A stretch of 64,000 bases of DNA from Pseudorhodobacter antarcticus (GTDB lineage: Bacteria; Pseudomonadota; Alphaproteobacteria; Rhodobacterales; Rhodobacteraceae): the NCBI GenBank assembly GCA_945860375.1, contig CAMAQR010000010.1, positions 26,149 through 90,148 on the forward strand, read 5' to 3'. The notes below the pieces were generated by a model that saw nothing but the letters and a program-made list of their open reading frames with translations, searched no databases and was not told the origin of the DNA. The position numbers were made by a program, and so were the translations under genes. This document shows positions 28,447 through 37,142 of this stretch, piece after piece (positions within the stretch are counted from its first letter, which is position 1; every line of letters starts with the position of its first letter).

Positions 28447-29258
28447 CCTGCCACCTTGCGCAGCATGTTCAGGGCCACAAGGGTGATGAAAACGGCAAAG
28501 GCCCGTTTCAGCGGCTTTGGGTCCATGGCATGCGCCAACTTCACCCCCCAGGGCGTGGTGATCATCGTGGTGATGATCACCAGCAAAAACGCAGGCAGAT
28601 TGACCGCCCCAACGGTATAGGGCGGTGCATCCGGCACTGACACAAACAGAAAGGCCAGCACCGAAGGCACCGCAATCAACACCCCAAACCCCGCCGCAGT
28701 GGCCACGGCGCGGTGGATGGGCACAGAATAAAGGCTCATCAACGGCACCCCGAAGGTGCCGCCGCCAATGCCCATCATCGCCGAAAAGAACGCCATCAGG
28801 CTGGCCATCACCGCGCGCACAGGTTGGCCGGGCAATGCAGCACCCAGCCGCCACTCGGTGCGACCAAAGGCCAGATACAGCCCCGCAAGACCCGCAAGCA
28901 CCCCGAATACCACTTGCAGCACCGTGGATTTCACCTGCGCCGCAACCAGAGTTCCCGCCAACGCCCCCATGATGATATAAGGGGCCCAGTCGCGCAACAT
29001 CTGCCAATCCACCGCACCGCGCTTGTGATGTGACGCCACCGACCGCGGCGATGTCACCACGATGGTCGCCAAGGATGTGGCCACGCAGATCTGCATCAAT
29101 TGCTCTGACTTGTAGCCCAGACTGCTGAAGGCATAGAAAAACGCCGGCACCAGCACAATGCCGCCCCCCACCCCCAACAGCCCGGCCACGACGCCGGCCA
29201 CGGCCCCGATGGCCACCAAAAGCGCCGCCATCATCAAAAGTTGGGAAAGGTCTGGCAT
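28440..29258 (-). CDS. TauE/SafE (TSUP) family sulfite/anion exporter
   Basis: 272 aa, about eight membrane helices in two repeated halves. Family glycine motifs occur in both: VVAGLLGVGGGIVLVPAFFY and SAMMGIGGGTFGVPLMSLYS. TSUP proteins export sulfite or organosulfonates, or import related anions. The start at 29258 is chosen because AGGAGG lies exactly 6 bases upstream; the ATG at 29264 abuts the same site. Coupled to the downstream PhyH-like gene. Confidence 0.88.
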   Translation of the reverse strand: MPDLSQLLMMAALLVAIGAVAGVVAGLLGVGGGIVLVPAFFYAFSSLGYKSEQLMQICVATSLATIVVTSPRSVASHHKRGAVDWQMLRDWAPYIIMGALAGTLVAAQVKSTVLQVVFGVLAGLAGLYLAFGRTEWRLGAALPGQPVRAVMASLMAFFSAMMGIGGGTFGVPLMSLYSVPIHRAVATAAGFGVLIAVPSVLAFLFVSVPDAPPYTVGAVNLPAFLLVIITTMITTPWGVKLAHAMDPKPLKRAFAVFITLVALNMLRKVAGW

Positions 29259-29652
29259 CGGCATCCTCCTGCAGGTGGCCAAAGTCTAGCCCGCACTTCC
29301 GCCAGTTCCAATCGGCAAACGCAAGGGTCCAAGAACATCTGGACCGTCAAACCAACCTGAACAGCTTGCCTGAAATTTGTGTTCCCATGCCTGCAAATGT
29401 CCCATGCGGTGACGCGCGTCCGGGCCTCCCTTCGGCAAAAACTGGTGCAGGTTGAAAGCATGATCCGCAAGGATCGGCTAGGCCGTTCAGGGCTTGGTGG
29501 CGCAGCGCTGATGATGGTGCCCCACGCAATTGTGGGCGGCGTGATCGTGGCGCAGTTCGGGCCATTTTTCACCTCCGGCCCCTGCCGATGATGGGTCTCA
29601 ACGCTTTGAGCGCGCTGACCGAAGGTGCGCGGTCATGGCTGACGGCCAGGCC
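29259..29652. other. Gap between the TSUP gene and dusA
   Basis: 394 bases. An ATG frame at 29460-29591 would encode 43 residues with a hydrophobic stretch (MMVPHAIVGGVIVAQFG), but it has no clear ribosome site and no recognised family, so it is not called. No terminator or repeat was noticed. Confidence 0.4.
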
Positions 29653-30657
29653 TCAGGCCGCAAGCGCCTGAACTTCGGCCATGGCCGCATTGAGCACCTC
29701 CAACCCCGCACCGGGGGTGTTGGCGCGTTCCGAAAGGATGCGCCGCCAGCCGCGCGCGCCGGGCTGCCCGGTGAAGGCCCCCAGCATATGCCGGGTGATC
29801 TGATGCAACCGACCACCCTTGGCGATGTGATCGGCCATATAGGGCCGCATGGCGTTGACGGCCGCAAAGACATCCAACCCCGGCGCGTCACCCCAAAGCG
29901 TATCCGCCCCCACCAACACCGAGGCCGGATCATGATAGGCCGCGCGGCCGATCATCACGCCGTCAAGACCAAGGCCCAGCAGAGATTTGGCCTGAGCCAA
30001 GGCGGTCACACCGCCGTTGAGGCAAATTGTCAGATGCGGAAACGCCGCCTTCATCCGCAGCACCAGATCGTAATCAAGCGGCGGTATCTCGCGGTTTTCC
30101 TTGGGGGACAGCCCTTGCAGCCAGGCCTTGCGGGCGTGGATGATGAAATGCGTCACCCCCGCCGCCGACACCTGGTGCAGAAAGTCTGGCAGCACCATTT
30201 CGGGGTCTTGATCATCGACGCCGATGCGGCATTTCACCGTCACCGGCACATCGGCCTGATCCAGCATCGCCGCCACACAATCGGCCACCAAAGCGGGACG
30301 TTCCATCAGCACCGCGCCAAAACAGCCCGATTGCACCCGGTCTGACGGGCAACCGACGTTCAGGTTGATCTCGTCATAGCCCCAATCGCGCGCAATCCGG
30401 GTGGCCTGCGCCAGTTCGGACGGCACCGATCCGCCCAACTGCAACGCCAAAGGCCGTTCAACCGCGCTGAAATCCAGCAGCCGCGCTTTTGGTCCGTGCA
30501 AGATCGCTTGCGCCGTCACCATTTCCGTATACAGCATCGCACGCCGCGTAATCATCCGGTGAAACACCCGGCAATGCCGGTCGGTCCAGTCCATCATCGG
30601 GGCGACCGAAAGGCGGTGAGCCGTTGATGCATTGTTTTTTCTATTTTTCTCAAGCAT
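29653..30657 (-). CDS. dusA: tRNA-dihydrouridine(20/20a) synthase DusA
   Basis: 334 aa. FMN-binding barrel with SVAPMMDWTDRHCR at the N-terminus, NVGCPSDRVQSGCFGAVLM containing the catalytic Cys, HARKAWLQGLSPKENREIPP (typical of DusA) and LNGGV. Reduces uridines in the tRNA D-loop. Its 5' end borders a tyrosine integrase, and a distinct integrase group is known to insert mobile elements at the dusA 5' end. The first ~12 residues (MLEKNRKNNAST) may therefore have been supplied by the inserted element. Confidence 0.94.
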   Translation of the reverse strand: MLEKNRKNNASTAHRLSVAPMMDWTDRHCRVFHRMITRRAMLYTEMVTAQAILHGPKARLLDFSAVERPLALQLGGSVPSELAQATRIARDWGYDEINLNVGCPSDRVQSGCFGAVLMERPALVADCVAAMLDQADVPVTVKCRIGVDDQDPEMVLPDFLHQVSAAGVTHFIIHARKAWLQGLSPKENREIPPLDYDLVLRMKAAFPHLTICLNGGVTALAQAKSLLGLGLDGVMIGRAAYHDPASVLVGADTLWGDAPGLDVFAAVNAMRPYMADHIAKGGRLHQITRHMLGAFTGQPGARGWRRILSERANTPGAGLEVLNAAMAEVQALAA

Positions 30658-30771
30658 GTTTAGGACTCCAAGCAGTGCTCATTCAGGCTCGTTTGGGCTG
30701 GAATTCGACTGTTTTTGCGAGATCATTGCTACAGTGTAGCAAGATGCAGACCTCTTTTAGCAAGGAAAGCC

Positions 30772-31830
30772 ATTGGAACGATCACAGAACTGAACGGGCG
30801 ATATAGGGCACAAATCCGGATCACGCGAGACAAAAAAGTCGTCTTCTCCAAGGCTCAGACCTTCGACCGCAAGCCCGCAGCCAAGGCTTGGATCAAGAAG
30901 CAGGAAGAAGAGCTTGCAAAGCCCGGGGCACTCGACCCGAAGCCCCCGAGCTTGACGCTGGCCCACGCCATTGATCGCTATGTGCTCGAGAGCCGCAAAG
31001 CAATGGGCAAGACGAAGACCCAGGTTCTTGCAGCCCTCAAGGCTTTCTCAATCGCGGGCCTCGAACTCGCGCAAGTCAAGTCGCAGGATGTGGTCTCGCT
31101 GGCCATCGAACTGGGTCGGGAGCGCAAACCGCAGACCGTTATGAACTATCTCTCGCACCTCTCGGCAGTCTTTGCTGTCGGCCGGTCGGCGTAGGGGGGG
31201 CCGCTCGACAGAGACGTCATGCGGGATGCGATGGACGCCTGCAAGCGCATGGGACTCGTGAGCAAGTCCGCCCATCGAGACAGGCGCCCGACCCGCGGGG
31301 AACTCGAACTACTCTACGCCCACTTTGTCGACCGGTCGAAAAGACGCAACGTCCTGCCGATGCGCATCGTCATGGCCTTCGCCCTATTCTCTACCCGGAG
31401 GCAGGAGGAGATCACCCGAATCCTTTGGGACGATCTCGAGGCCGACAGGGTCCTCGTACGGGACATGAAGAACCCAGGGGAGAAAATCGGCAACAACATA
31501 TGGTGCCAGCTTCCCCCCGAAGCGACGCAGACTATACAGTTGATGGCTCGGGTGAAGCCTGCGATCTTTCCCCACTCGACCGACGCAGTCAGCGCCGCGT
31601 TCACCCGCGCCTGCAAGGTTCTGGGGATCGATGATCTGCACTTTCATGATCTCCGCCATGAGGGTACATCCCGGCTCTTCGAGATGGGTTGGAGCAGTCC
31701 ACAAGTGGCCACTGTTACCGGCCATCGTTCTTGGCAGTCCCTCCAACGATATTCCCACCTGCGGCAATCAGGGGATAAACTTGAAGGATGGCCCCATGCA
31801 CCAAACGGAACAGGTTTGACGCCAGTCTGA
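30772..31830 (+). pseudogene. Tyrosine-type integrase next to dusA, interrupted by an in-frame TAG
   Basis: A single continuous frame of about 352 codons contains one TAG at 31192-31194. Both sides match one integrase: N-terminal ITELNGRYRAQIRI and a SAM-like core domain (TLAHAIDRYVLES), then the catalytic domain. Arg (STRRQEEI), HDLRHEGTSRLFE, GHRSWQSL and the nucleophile region QRYSHL are all present. Homologues have a Trp-Gly pair near this point, so TGG to TAG is likely. A ribosome site (AAGGA) precedes an ATT codon at 30772 exactly where homologues start MGTIT, so the start may also be lost or be a rare AUU. Probably inactive unless the amber codon is suppressed. Confidence 0.8.
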
Positions 31831-32110
31831 CAACCGCTGCTTTTACGTTTGGTGACCGGCAAGACTGTTGAGCGGGCGCATCACCATTACAAATGGCGCA
31901 GCCACCAAACCGCGCACGACGCAGCGTTTCCCAGCACCCCAGAGAGGTTCGTCCGCCAGCGTCCCAAACAGCCCCAAATCCCGACTGCGGTCTGGATCAA
32001 CCCGCCCAATAAAACGGAGCCAGCCCAAGCCTAATCTCAAAAACCAACTGTCTCAAAGTAGTTGACACGTTCCGATCCTAAGTCACTGAATAAATGCGGT
32101 TTCTGTCTGA
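31831..32110. other. Gap after the integrase
   Basis: 280 bases with no recognisable gene. No copy of the dusA 5' end could be found here that would mark the far attachment site. Confidence 0.4.
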
Positions 32111-32290
32111 ATGGGAGTATCCCGGCGAAGCTATGCCGCGCAGCGCGGGGCCTCGGAAGCAGCGGTCTGCAAAGCCATTGCCACCGGCCTGATCACCATC
32201 CTGCCCGAGGGCCCGATCGATCCCGCAAAGGCAGATCCCGAATGGGGCGCCCAGACCGATCTGGCCAAGCGACGGGTCCCACCACCCTAG
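32111..32290 (+). pseudogene. Phage terminase small subunit-like fragment (Nu1-type N-terminus)
   Basis: A 59-codon frame: MGVSRRSYAAQRGASEAAV, then KAIATGLITILPEGPIDPAK, ADPEWG and a stop. It matches the winged-helix N-terminus of phage packaging small subunits (VSRRxYAAHRGVSEAAVRKAIxxGRI, then IDPxxADxxW). Known homologues are about three times longer, so this is a truncated piece. It is followed at once by a terminase large-subunit fragment. Confidence 0.6.
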
Positions 32291-32492
32291 ATCTGGCGAA
32301 ATATCTGTCGCAGCAGCGGATCGACCCGCTGATCAAGGAAAGCCCCGATCTGCGGGCGCTGGTGCTGCCGTCCCGCTCACAGGTCGCCGGGAATACGATC
32401 CTCGGGAAACGTTTCTCCGGCGGTCAGCGATCCTGACCGGCGCGAATTCGGCCGTCGGCCTGCGATCGATGCCTGCGCGCTGGCCGATTAGA
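32285..32492 (+). pseudogene. Phage terminase large subunit (GpA-type) fragment, frameshifted
   Basis: One frame reads TLDLAKYLSQQRIDPLIKES and continues PDLRALVLPSRSQVAGNTIL to a stop near 32436. A second frame continues ILTGANSAVGLRSMPARW to about 32490. In GpA-type terminases these two segments are contiguous, just after the Walker A region. So this is one internal fragment with a frameshift and both ends missing. It marks a decayed prophage beside the dusA integrase. Confidence 0.6.
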
Positions 32493-32596
32493 CGGAAATC
32501 AGATCGTCCGAAGATCGCCAACCATTCCTTCTTTCTCGTTGAAAAGTGACGGCGGTGACGGATGGATTTCACGCTCCGCTGCTCTATTTCAAGATC

Positions 32597-33016
32597 ATGG
32601 AAAACAGCCCCAAAACCTCGGTCCTCTTCAACGCAAACTGCCCGGTCTGTAACTTCGAGCTACAGCACTACGCGCAATACGCAGCTGCCAATGACCTGCC
32701 CATCAGGTTCGACGATCTGAACTCCGGCGCACGGGACCAATGGGGCCTTGATGCCGATACCGCCGCTCGGCGCCTTCATGTGCTGCATGAGGGTGCGCTC
32801 ACATCGGGGATTCCGGCGTTTCTGGTGCTATGGGCACAAATGCCGAAGTATCGTTGGCTGGCACGGTTCGTAGGATTACCGGGTATCCGGCAGGGCGCCT
32901 CGGCCGCCTATGATTATGTCCTTGCCCCGGTCATTTATCGCTGGCACCTGCGTCGGCTGCGCAGGCAAACCGCCCGGGTTCCGCACCGACAGGAGAGGCA
33001 CCTTGCCCCAAGATGA
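32597..33016 (+). CDS. DUF393 (DCC family) thiol-disulfide oxidoreductase-like protein
   Basis: 139 aa from ATG 32597. SVLFNANCPVCNFELQHYAQ carries the CxxC of the DCC family (usually DGxCPxC; here Asn-Ala replace Asp-Gly). A helical C-terminus with basic residues follows (YRWHLRRLRRQTAR). A GTG at 32546 would extend it by 17 unconserved residues. It overlaps the start of the ABC1 kinase gene by 14 bases and appears to be the first gene of a six-gene operon. Confidence 0.75.
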   Translation: MENSPKTSVLFNANCPVCNFELQHYAQYAAANDLPIRFDDLNSGARDQWGLDADTAARRLHVLHEGALTSGIPAFLVLWAQMPKYRWLARFVGLPGIRQGASAAYDYVLAPVIYRWHLRRLRRQTARVPHRQERHLAPR

Positions 33017-34337
33017 TCATGGCGCTGCGGTGCCCACGGGGCGCGCGGCGCGGCTTTTGCAGTTTGGCGGCATGGCTACAGGCATTGCAGGCAGTGTTGC
33101 GGTAGGGGGGCTGCGCGCGCTGGCCAGCGGCAAACGGCCCGATATGGCACAACTGCTGCTGACGCCGACCAATACCTTGCGGTTGACGAATGGGCTGTCG
33201 CACCTGCGCGGGGCCGCGTTAAAGCTGGGGCAGATGCTGTCGATGGACACCGGCGTCGTACTGCCGGGCGAGTTGACGGCAATTCTGGGCCGGATGCGCG
33301 ATGACGCCCGCCACATGCCGCCCAAACAGCTGCAAACCGTGCTGAACGCCGCATGGGGCACAGGCTGGTATGGCCGCTTTGCCCGCTTTGACGTGCGCCC
33401 TTTTGCCGCCGCCTCGATCGGGCAAGTGCACCGGGCGGTGACGCGCGATGGCCGCGATCTTGCGATCAAGGTGCAGTACCCTGGCGTGCGCGCAAGCATC
33501 GACAGCGATGTCGACAACGTGGCCGCGTTGATGCGGATGCCGGGGCTTTTGCCGCGCGGGATGGATATTAGCCCCCTATTAACCGAGGCAAAGCGCCAGT
33601 TGCACGGCGAGGCCGATTATCTTGCCGAAGCGCAACACATGGCGCGGTTCGGTGCCTTGCTGAAAGGGTCTGACATCTTTGCCCTGCCCGCGCTGCATAC
33701 GGAACTTTGCACAACGCAGGTAATTGCAATGAACTTCATGGACAGCGCCCCGCTGGACAGTCTGGTCGATGCGCCGCAGGCAGAGCGCGACCGGGTGGCC
33801 ACAGCCCTGATCGGGCTTGTCTTGCGGGAACTTTTCCAGTTCGGCGCAATGCAGACCGACCCCAACCTTGCCAACTACCGATATGACCCCAAAACCGGGC
33901 GTATCGTGCTGCTGGATTTCGGTGCCGTGCAACCGATCGCCCCAGACCTTGCCGACGATTTTCGTGCACTGGCACGGGTGGCGCTGGACGGTGGAGAGAT
34001 CCAGACGCGCGAGGCCATGCTGCGCATCGGCTATTTCGGCCCAACCACTGCGCCGCGCCATCAAGACCTGATTCAGGCGATGTTCACCACCGCGATGGCG
34101 CCGCTGCGGCAAGACGGACCGTTTGATTTTGGCAGCAGTGATCTGTTGGAACGCCTCCGCGCCATGGGCCTCGCCATCGGCAACGACCGCGAACTTGCCC
34201 ATGTCCCGCCCGCCGCCACGCTGTTCTTGCACCGCAAGATCGGCGGCATGTATCTGATGGCTGCAAAGCTGCGGGCGCGCATCGCCTTGCGCCCAATGGT
34301 TGAGGCGTATTGCGGCAAGACCGCCACGCCCTGTTGA
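33003..34337 (+). CDS. ABC1/UbiB-family atypical protein kinase
   Basis: 444 aa from TTG 33003, preceded by AGGAGAGG. The alanine/lysine signature GAALKLGQMLSMD (KxGQ motif), the Ala-rich nucleotide loop AAASIGQVHRA, AIKVQYPGV with the invariant Lys, and LLDFGAVQPI (the metal-binding Asp) define the UbiB/COQ8 family. These act as ATPases or kinases for isoprenoid-quinone or lipid metabolism. LPTPTNTLRL-type residues before KxGQ suggest a subfamily distinct from housekeeping UbiB. The upstream frame start at 32910 lies inside the DUF393 gene. Confidence 0.85.
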   Translation: MPQDDHGAAVPTGRAARLLQFGGMATGIAGSVAVGGLRALASGKRPDMAQLLLTPTNTLRLTNGLSHLRGAALKLGQMLSMDTGVVLPGELTAILGRMRDDARHMPPKQLQTVLNAAWGTGWYGRFARFDVRPFAAASIGQVHRAVTRDGRDLAIKVQYPGVRASIDSDVDNVAALMRMPGLLPRGMDISPLLTEAKRQLHGEADYLAEAQHMARFGALLKGSDIFALPALHTELCTTQVIAMNFMDSAPLDSLVDAPQAERDRVATALIGLVLRELFQFGAMQTDPNLANYRYDPKTGRIVLLDFGAVQPIAPDLADDFRALARVALDGGEIQTREAMLRIGYFGPTTAPRHQDLIQAMFTTAMAPLRQDGPFDFGSSDLLERLRAMGLAIGNDRELAHVPPAATLFLHRKIGGMYLMAAKLRARIALRPMVEAYCGKTATPC

Positions 34338-34379
34338 AACGCCAACGACAGGCATCAGCTTTCCCCTTCGCAAAACAAG

Positions 34380-35606
34380 ATGAGCCCAATGACAGACTGG
34401 ACCGCAACCCGCGCCGAGGGTGATAAGTTACTCGCAGCCTTTACCCCCCGCATGGGGCGGCGTTATGCCAACGGCCGCAATACCGATCACGGCCCCGGCG
34501 CACAAAAGGCGGTGTCGGTGCTGTCGCCCTATATTCGGCGCAGGCTGGTGCTGGAGTCAGAGGCCGTGGCAGCAGCCCTTGCCGCGCATGGGCCCGAAGA
34601 TGCCGAGAAGTTCGTGCAAGAGGTGATCTGGCGCGGCTACTTCAAAGGCTGGCTCGAACGCCGCCCGCAGGTCTGGGCCAGCTACCGCACCGAGCTGGAG
34701 GGGGATCTCGCCGCCCTTGACCGCGACCGACGCCTGCGCCGCGATCTGGACCGTGCGATGAACGGGCAAACGGGGCTGGCCTGTTTTGATGCATGGGCGA
34801 CGGAACTGGTCGACACCGGCTATCTGCACAATCACGCGCGGATGTGGTTCGCCTCGATCTGGATCTTTACGCTGAGGCTGCCCTGGCGGCTGGGGGCGGA
34901 TTTCTTTTACCGGCACCTGCTGGATGGCGATGCCGCATCCAACACGCTGGGCTGGCGCTGGGCGGCGGGTCTACATACGCGGGGCAAACCCTATCCCGCC
35001 GATGCGCAGAACATCGCAACCTTCACCGCAGGGCGTTTCACCCCGCGCCAAAGCGATCTGGCCGAAGTGACCCAAGGGCTGGAGGCGACAGAGCCTGATG
35101 GCCTGCCGACCGTGATGCCGCTGCGCGCGATCACCATGCCGCAACCGGATCGCCCGACCGCCCTGCTGATCACCGATGAAGATTGCCGGGTCGAAGACTT
35201 CGATCTGGCTGCTTTCGACATCCGCACGATGGCCACCCTGACGGCCAGCCATCTGCGATCGCCCCTGCCGGTGTCCGATCTGGTCCTGCGGTTTGAGGAC
35301 GGCGCGCTGGCCGATGCTGCCCGGCGCTCGGGCTTTGCCGCGACTGCGATGCGTGCGGATGATCCGGCAAGTCTGGCCAAATGGGCCACGAGCGCGGGGG
35401 CCACGCAGATTGCCACGCCCTACATCACGCGCGGCCCGTTGCGCGACTGGCTGGATGAGGCAGCCCCGGCCTTGGCCAAGGCGGGTATCACCCTTTGCGA
35501 ATGGCGGCGTGTTTGGGACACGGCGATCTGGCCCCACGCCACCGCCGGGTTCTTCAAGGTCAAGCAGAACATCCCCCGCATTCTTGAAAAAGCGTTGTCC
35601 GCATGA
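34380..35606 (+). CDS. Photolyase/cryptochrome-like FAD-binding protein with apparently permuted domains
   Basis: 408 aa. Residues ~1-220 match the helical FAD-binding domain of DNA photolyases: VIWRGYFKGWLERRPQVW, GQTGLACFDAWATELVDTGY, LHNHARMWFASIW, LPWRLGADFFYRHLLDGD, ASNTLGWRWAAGLHTRGK and IATFTAGRF. The N-terminal antenna alpha/beta domain that normally precedes this is absent. Instead residues ~260-385 look like an alpha/beta fold (TALLITDEDCRVEDF, DLVLRFEDGALADAARRSGF, QIATPYITRGPLRDWLDEA). This suggests the order is swapped. Its TGA overlaps the next gene (ATGA). Light-dependent repair or sensing is possible but unproven. Confidence 0.75.
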   Translation: MSPMTDWTATRAEGDKLLAAFTPRMGRRYANGRNTDHGPGAQKAVSVLSPYIRRRLVLESEAVAAALAAHGPEDAEKFVQEVIWRGYFKGWLERRPQVWASYRTELEGDLAALDRDRRLRRDLDRAMNGQTGLACFDAWATELVDTGYLHNHARMWFASIWIFTLRLPWRLGADFFYRHLLDGDAASNTLGWRWAAGLHTRGKPYPADAQNIATFTAGRFTPRQSDLAEVTQGLEATEPDGLPTVMPLRAITMPQPDRPTALLITDEDCRVEDFDLAAFDIRTMATLTASHLRSPLPVSDLVLRFEDGALADAARRSGFAATAMRADDPASLAKWATSAGATQIATPYITRGPLRDWLDEAAPALAKAGITLCEWRRVWDTAIWPHATAGFFKVKQNIPRILEKALSA

Positions 35607-36436
35607 TCCTGCCCCGCATGATCTTGGCCGATCCCCGCATTGCCCGGCTAATCACCCTGATCCGCGCCGCCCTGCGCCCGCCTGCCGGTGTGGGACGTGT
35701 CGCCTTGGCGCTTGGCCTTGGGGTGCTGTGCCATGCGCTGTTTGCCGCGGGCGTGCTAGCGATGATTGTGGCGATGTTCTTTGGCCTGAGCGAAAGTCTG
35801 GGCGCCGTGCCCTGGCCATGGGCGGCGCTGGCCAATGCCGCTCTGCTCGTGCAGTTTCCGTTGGCTCATTCGCTGCTTTTGACCGGCCCCGGCGGCCGGG
35901 CTCTGGCTCGGATGATTCCCGGCCCGCATGGCCAGACGCTGGCCACCACCACCTATGCCATCATCGCTTCGGCCCAGCTTCTGGCGCTGTTTGCGCTGTG
36001 GACACCGTCAGGCATCGTCTGGTGGCGAGCCGAGGGAATAATGTTTTGGGCAATCACCGCCGCCTACGGCGCAAGCTGGCTGATCCTGTTGAAAGCCAGC
36101 TTCGACGCCGGGGCCGAGGTTCAGTCCGGCGCATTGGGGTGGTTGTCGCTTATGGCGCGCATCCGGCCGGTGTTTCCCGATATGCCGACCCAAGGTCTGT
36201 TCCACCTGATCCGCCAGCCGATCTATGTGGCCTTTGCGCTGACGCTGTGGACCGTGCCGGTCTGGACGCCGGACCAGTTCGCGCTTGCCATCAGCTTCAC
36301 CGCCTATTGCCTGCTTGCCCCGCGCCTGAAGGAACGCCGCTTTGCCGCCCGCTATGGCGATCGGTTTGCAACCTATCGCAAAGCCGTGCCCTATGCCCTG
36401 CCCCGCTTGCCCAAGGACCGCCCAGATGCGCAATGA
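35603..36436 (+). CDS. Membrane methyltransferase-like protein (ICMT/NnrU type)
   Basis: 277 aa with about five to six membrane helices (e.g. VALALGLGVLCHALFAAGVL, TTYAIIASAQLLALFALW). The C-terminus has the isoprenylcysteine/phospholipid methyltransferase-like pattern: LIRQPIYVAFALTLW (R-x-P-x-Y), then LKERRFAARYGDRFATYRK. In known enzymes this part binds SAM. The substrate is unknown. Overlaps its neighbours by 4 bases upstream and 11 bases downstream. Confidence 0.75.
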   Translation: MILPRMILADPRIARLITLIRAALRPPAGVGRVALALGLGVLCHALFAAGVLAMIVAMFFGLSESLGAVPWPWAALANAALLVQFPLAHSLLLTGPGGRALARMIPGPHGQTLATTTYAIIASAQLLALFALWTPSGIVWWRAEGIMFWAITAAYGASWLILLKASFDAGAEVQSGALGWLSLMARIRPVFPDMPTQGLFHLIRQPIYVAFALTLWTVPVWTPDQFALAISFTAYCLLAPRLKERRFAARYGDRFATYRKAVPYALPRLPKDRPDAQ

Positions 36437-37142
36437 CCTGACGATCTACGACCGCGTCGCCGACCGCTGGTGGTCGGATGACATTCGCTGGGTCCGCACG
36501 CTGAAGAACCTCGTGCCGGGGCGGCTGGCCTGGTTCGACCGGCACATAGACTGGCAGGGCAAGGCGGTGCTGGATCTTGGCTGCGCCGGGGGCTTCATGG
36601 CCGAGGCCCTTGCGCAGCGGGGCGCTGACGTCACCGGCATCGACCCTGCCGCCGAAGCGATCGACGCCGCCCGCGCCCATGCCCGCGAGAGTGGCCTGCG
36701 TATCGGATATGAAGTGGGTGTGGGGGAGGCTCTGCCCTACGACAGCGCATGCTTTGACGCTGTAGTGTGCGTCGATGTGCTGGAACATGTCGCCGACCTG
36801 AACAAGGTTCTGGCCGAAGTCGCCCGTACCCTGCGCCCCGGCGGGTTGTTCCTGTTCGACACGATCAACCGCAACCCATTGGCGCGGCTGGCGACCATCA
36901 CCATCGCCGAGGATGTGTTGCGCCTTTTGCCGCGCGGCACGCACGACCCGGCGATGTTTATCAAACCGGCTGAATTGCGCGCGGCGCTGCAGGGTGCAGG
37001 GCTGGTGCCGGGTGCGATCACCGGCCTTGGCCCGCGCGGGATCAACCGCCGGTTTGATCTGACTTTCGGCCCCCTGCCCCTGACTGCCATTCTCTACATG
37101 GGGATCGCGCAGAAACCCGCTGAAGTAGAGGCTGCCACATGA
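36426..37142 (+). CDS. Class I SAM-dependent methyltransferase, UbiG-like
   Basis: 238 aa from ATG 36426. IYDRVADRWWSDDIRWVRTL and the SAM-binding VLDLGCAGGFMAEALAQRG, then DVLEHVADLNKVLAEV, LRPGGLFLFDTINRNPLARL and FIKPAELRAALQGAGL closely follow UbiG (3-demethylubiquinol methyltransferase). The N-terminal substrate region differs from typical UbiG and the gene sits in an accessory operon, so a related phenol or quinone-like substrate is more likely than housekeeping ubiquinone synthesis. ATGA overlap with DUF427. Confidence 0.8.
   Translation: MRNDLTIYDRVADRWWSDDIRWVRTLKNLVPGRLAWFDRHIDWQGKAVLDLGCAGGFMAEALAQRGADVTGIDPAAEAIDAARAHARESGLRIGYEVGVGEALPYDSACFDAVVCVDVLEHVADLNKVLAEVARTLRPGGLFLFDTINRNPLARLATITIAEDVLRLLPRGTHDPAMFIKPAELRAALQGAGLVPGAITGLGPRGINRRFDLTFGPLPLTAILYMGIAQKPAEVEAAT

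Noticed and set aside
27721..29007. 428-codon frame covering both the dioxygenase and half of the TSUP gene
   Set aside because: Its first 187 codons are a shadow of the TSUP transporter; the dioxygenase begins at 28446.
32062..32436. 124-codon frame treated as one gene
   Set aside because: Only its last third is meaningful (terminase fragment); the first part is a wrong-frame reading of the small-subunit remnant.
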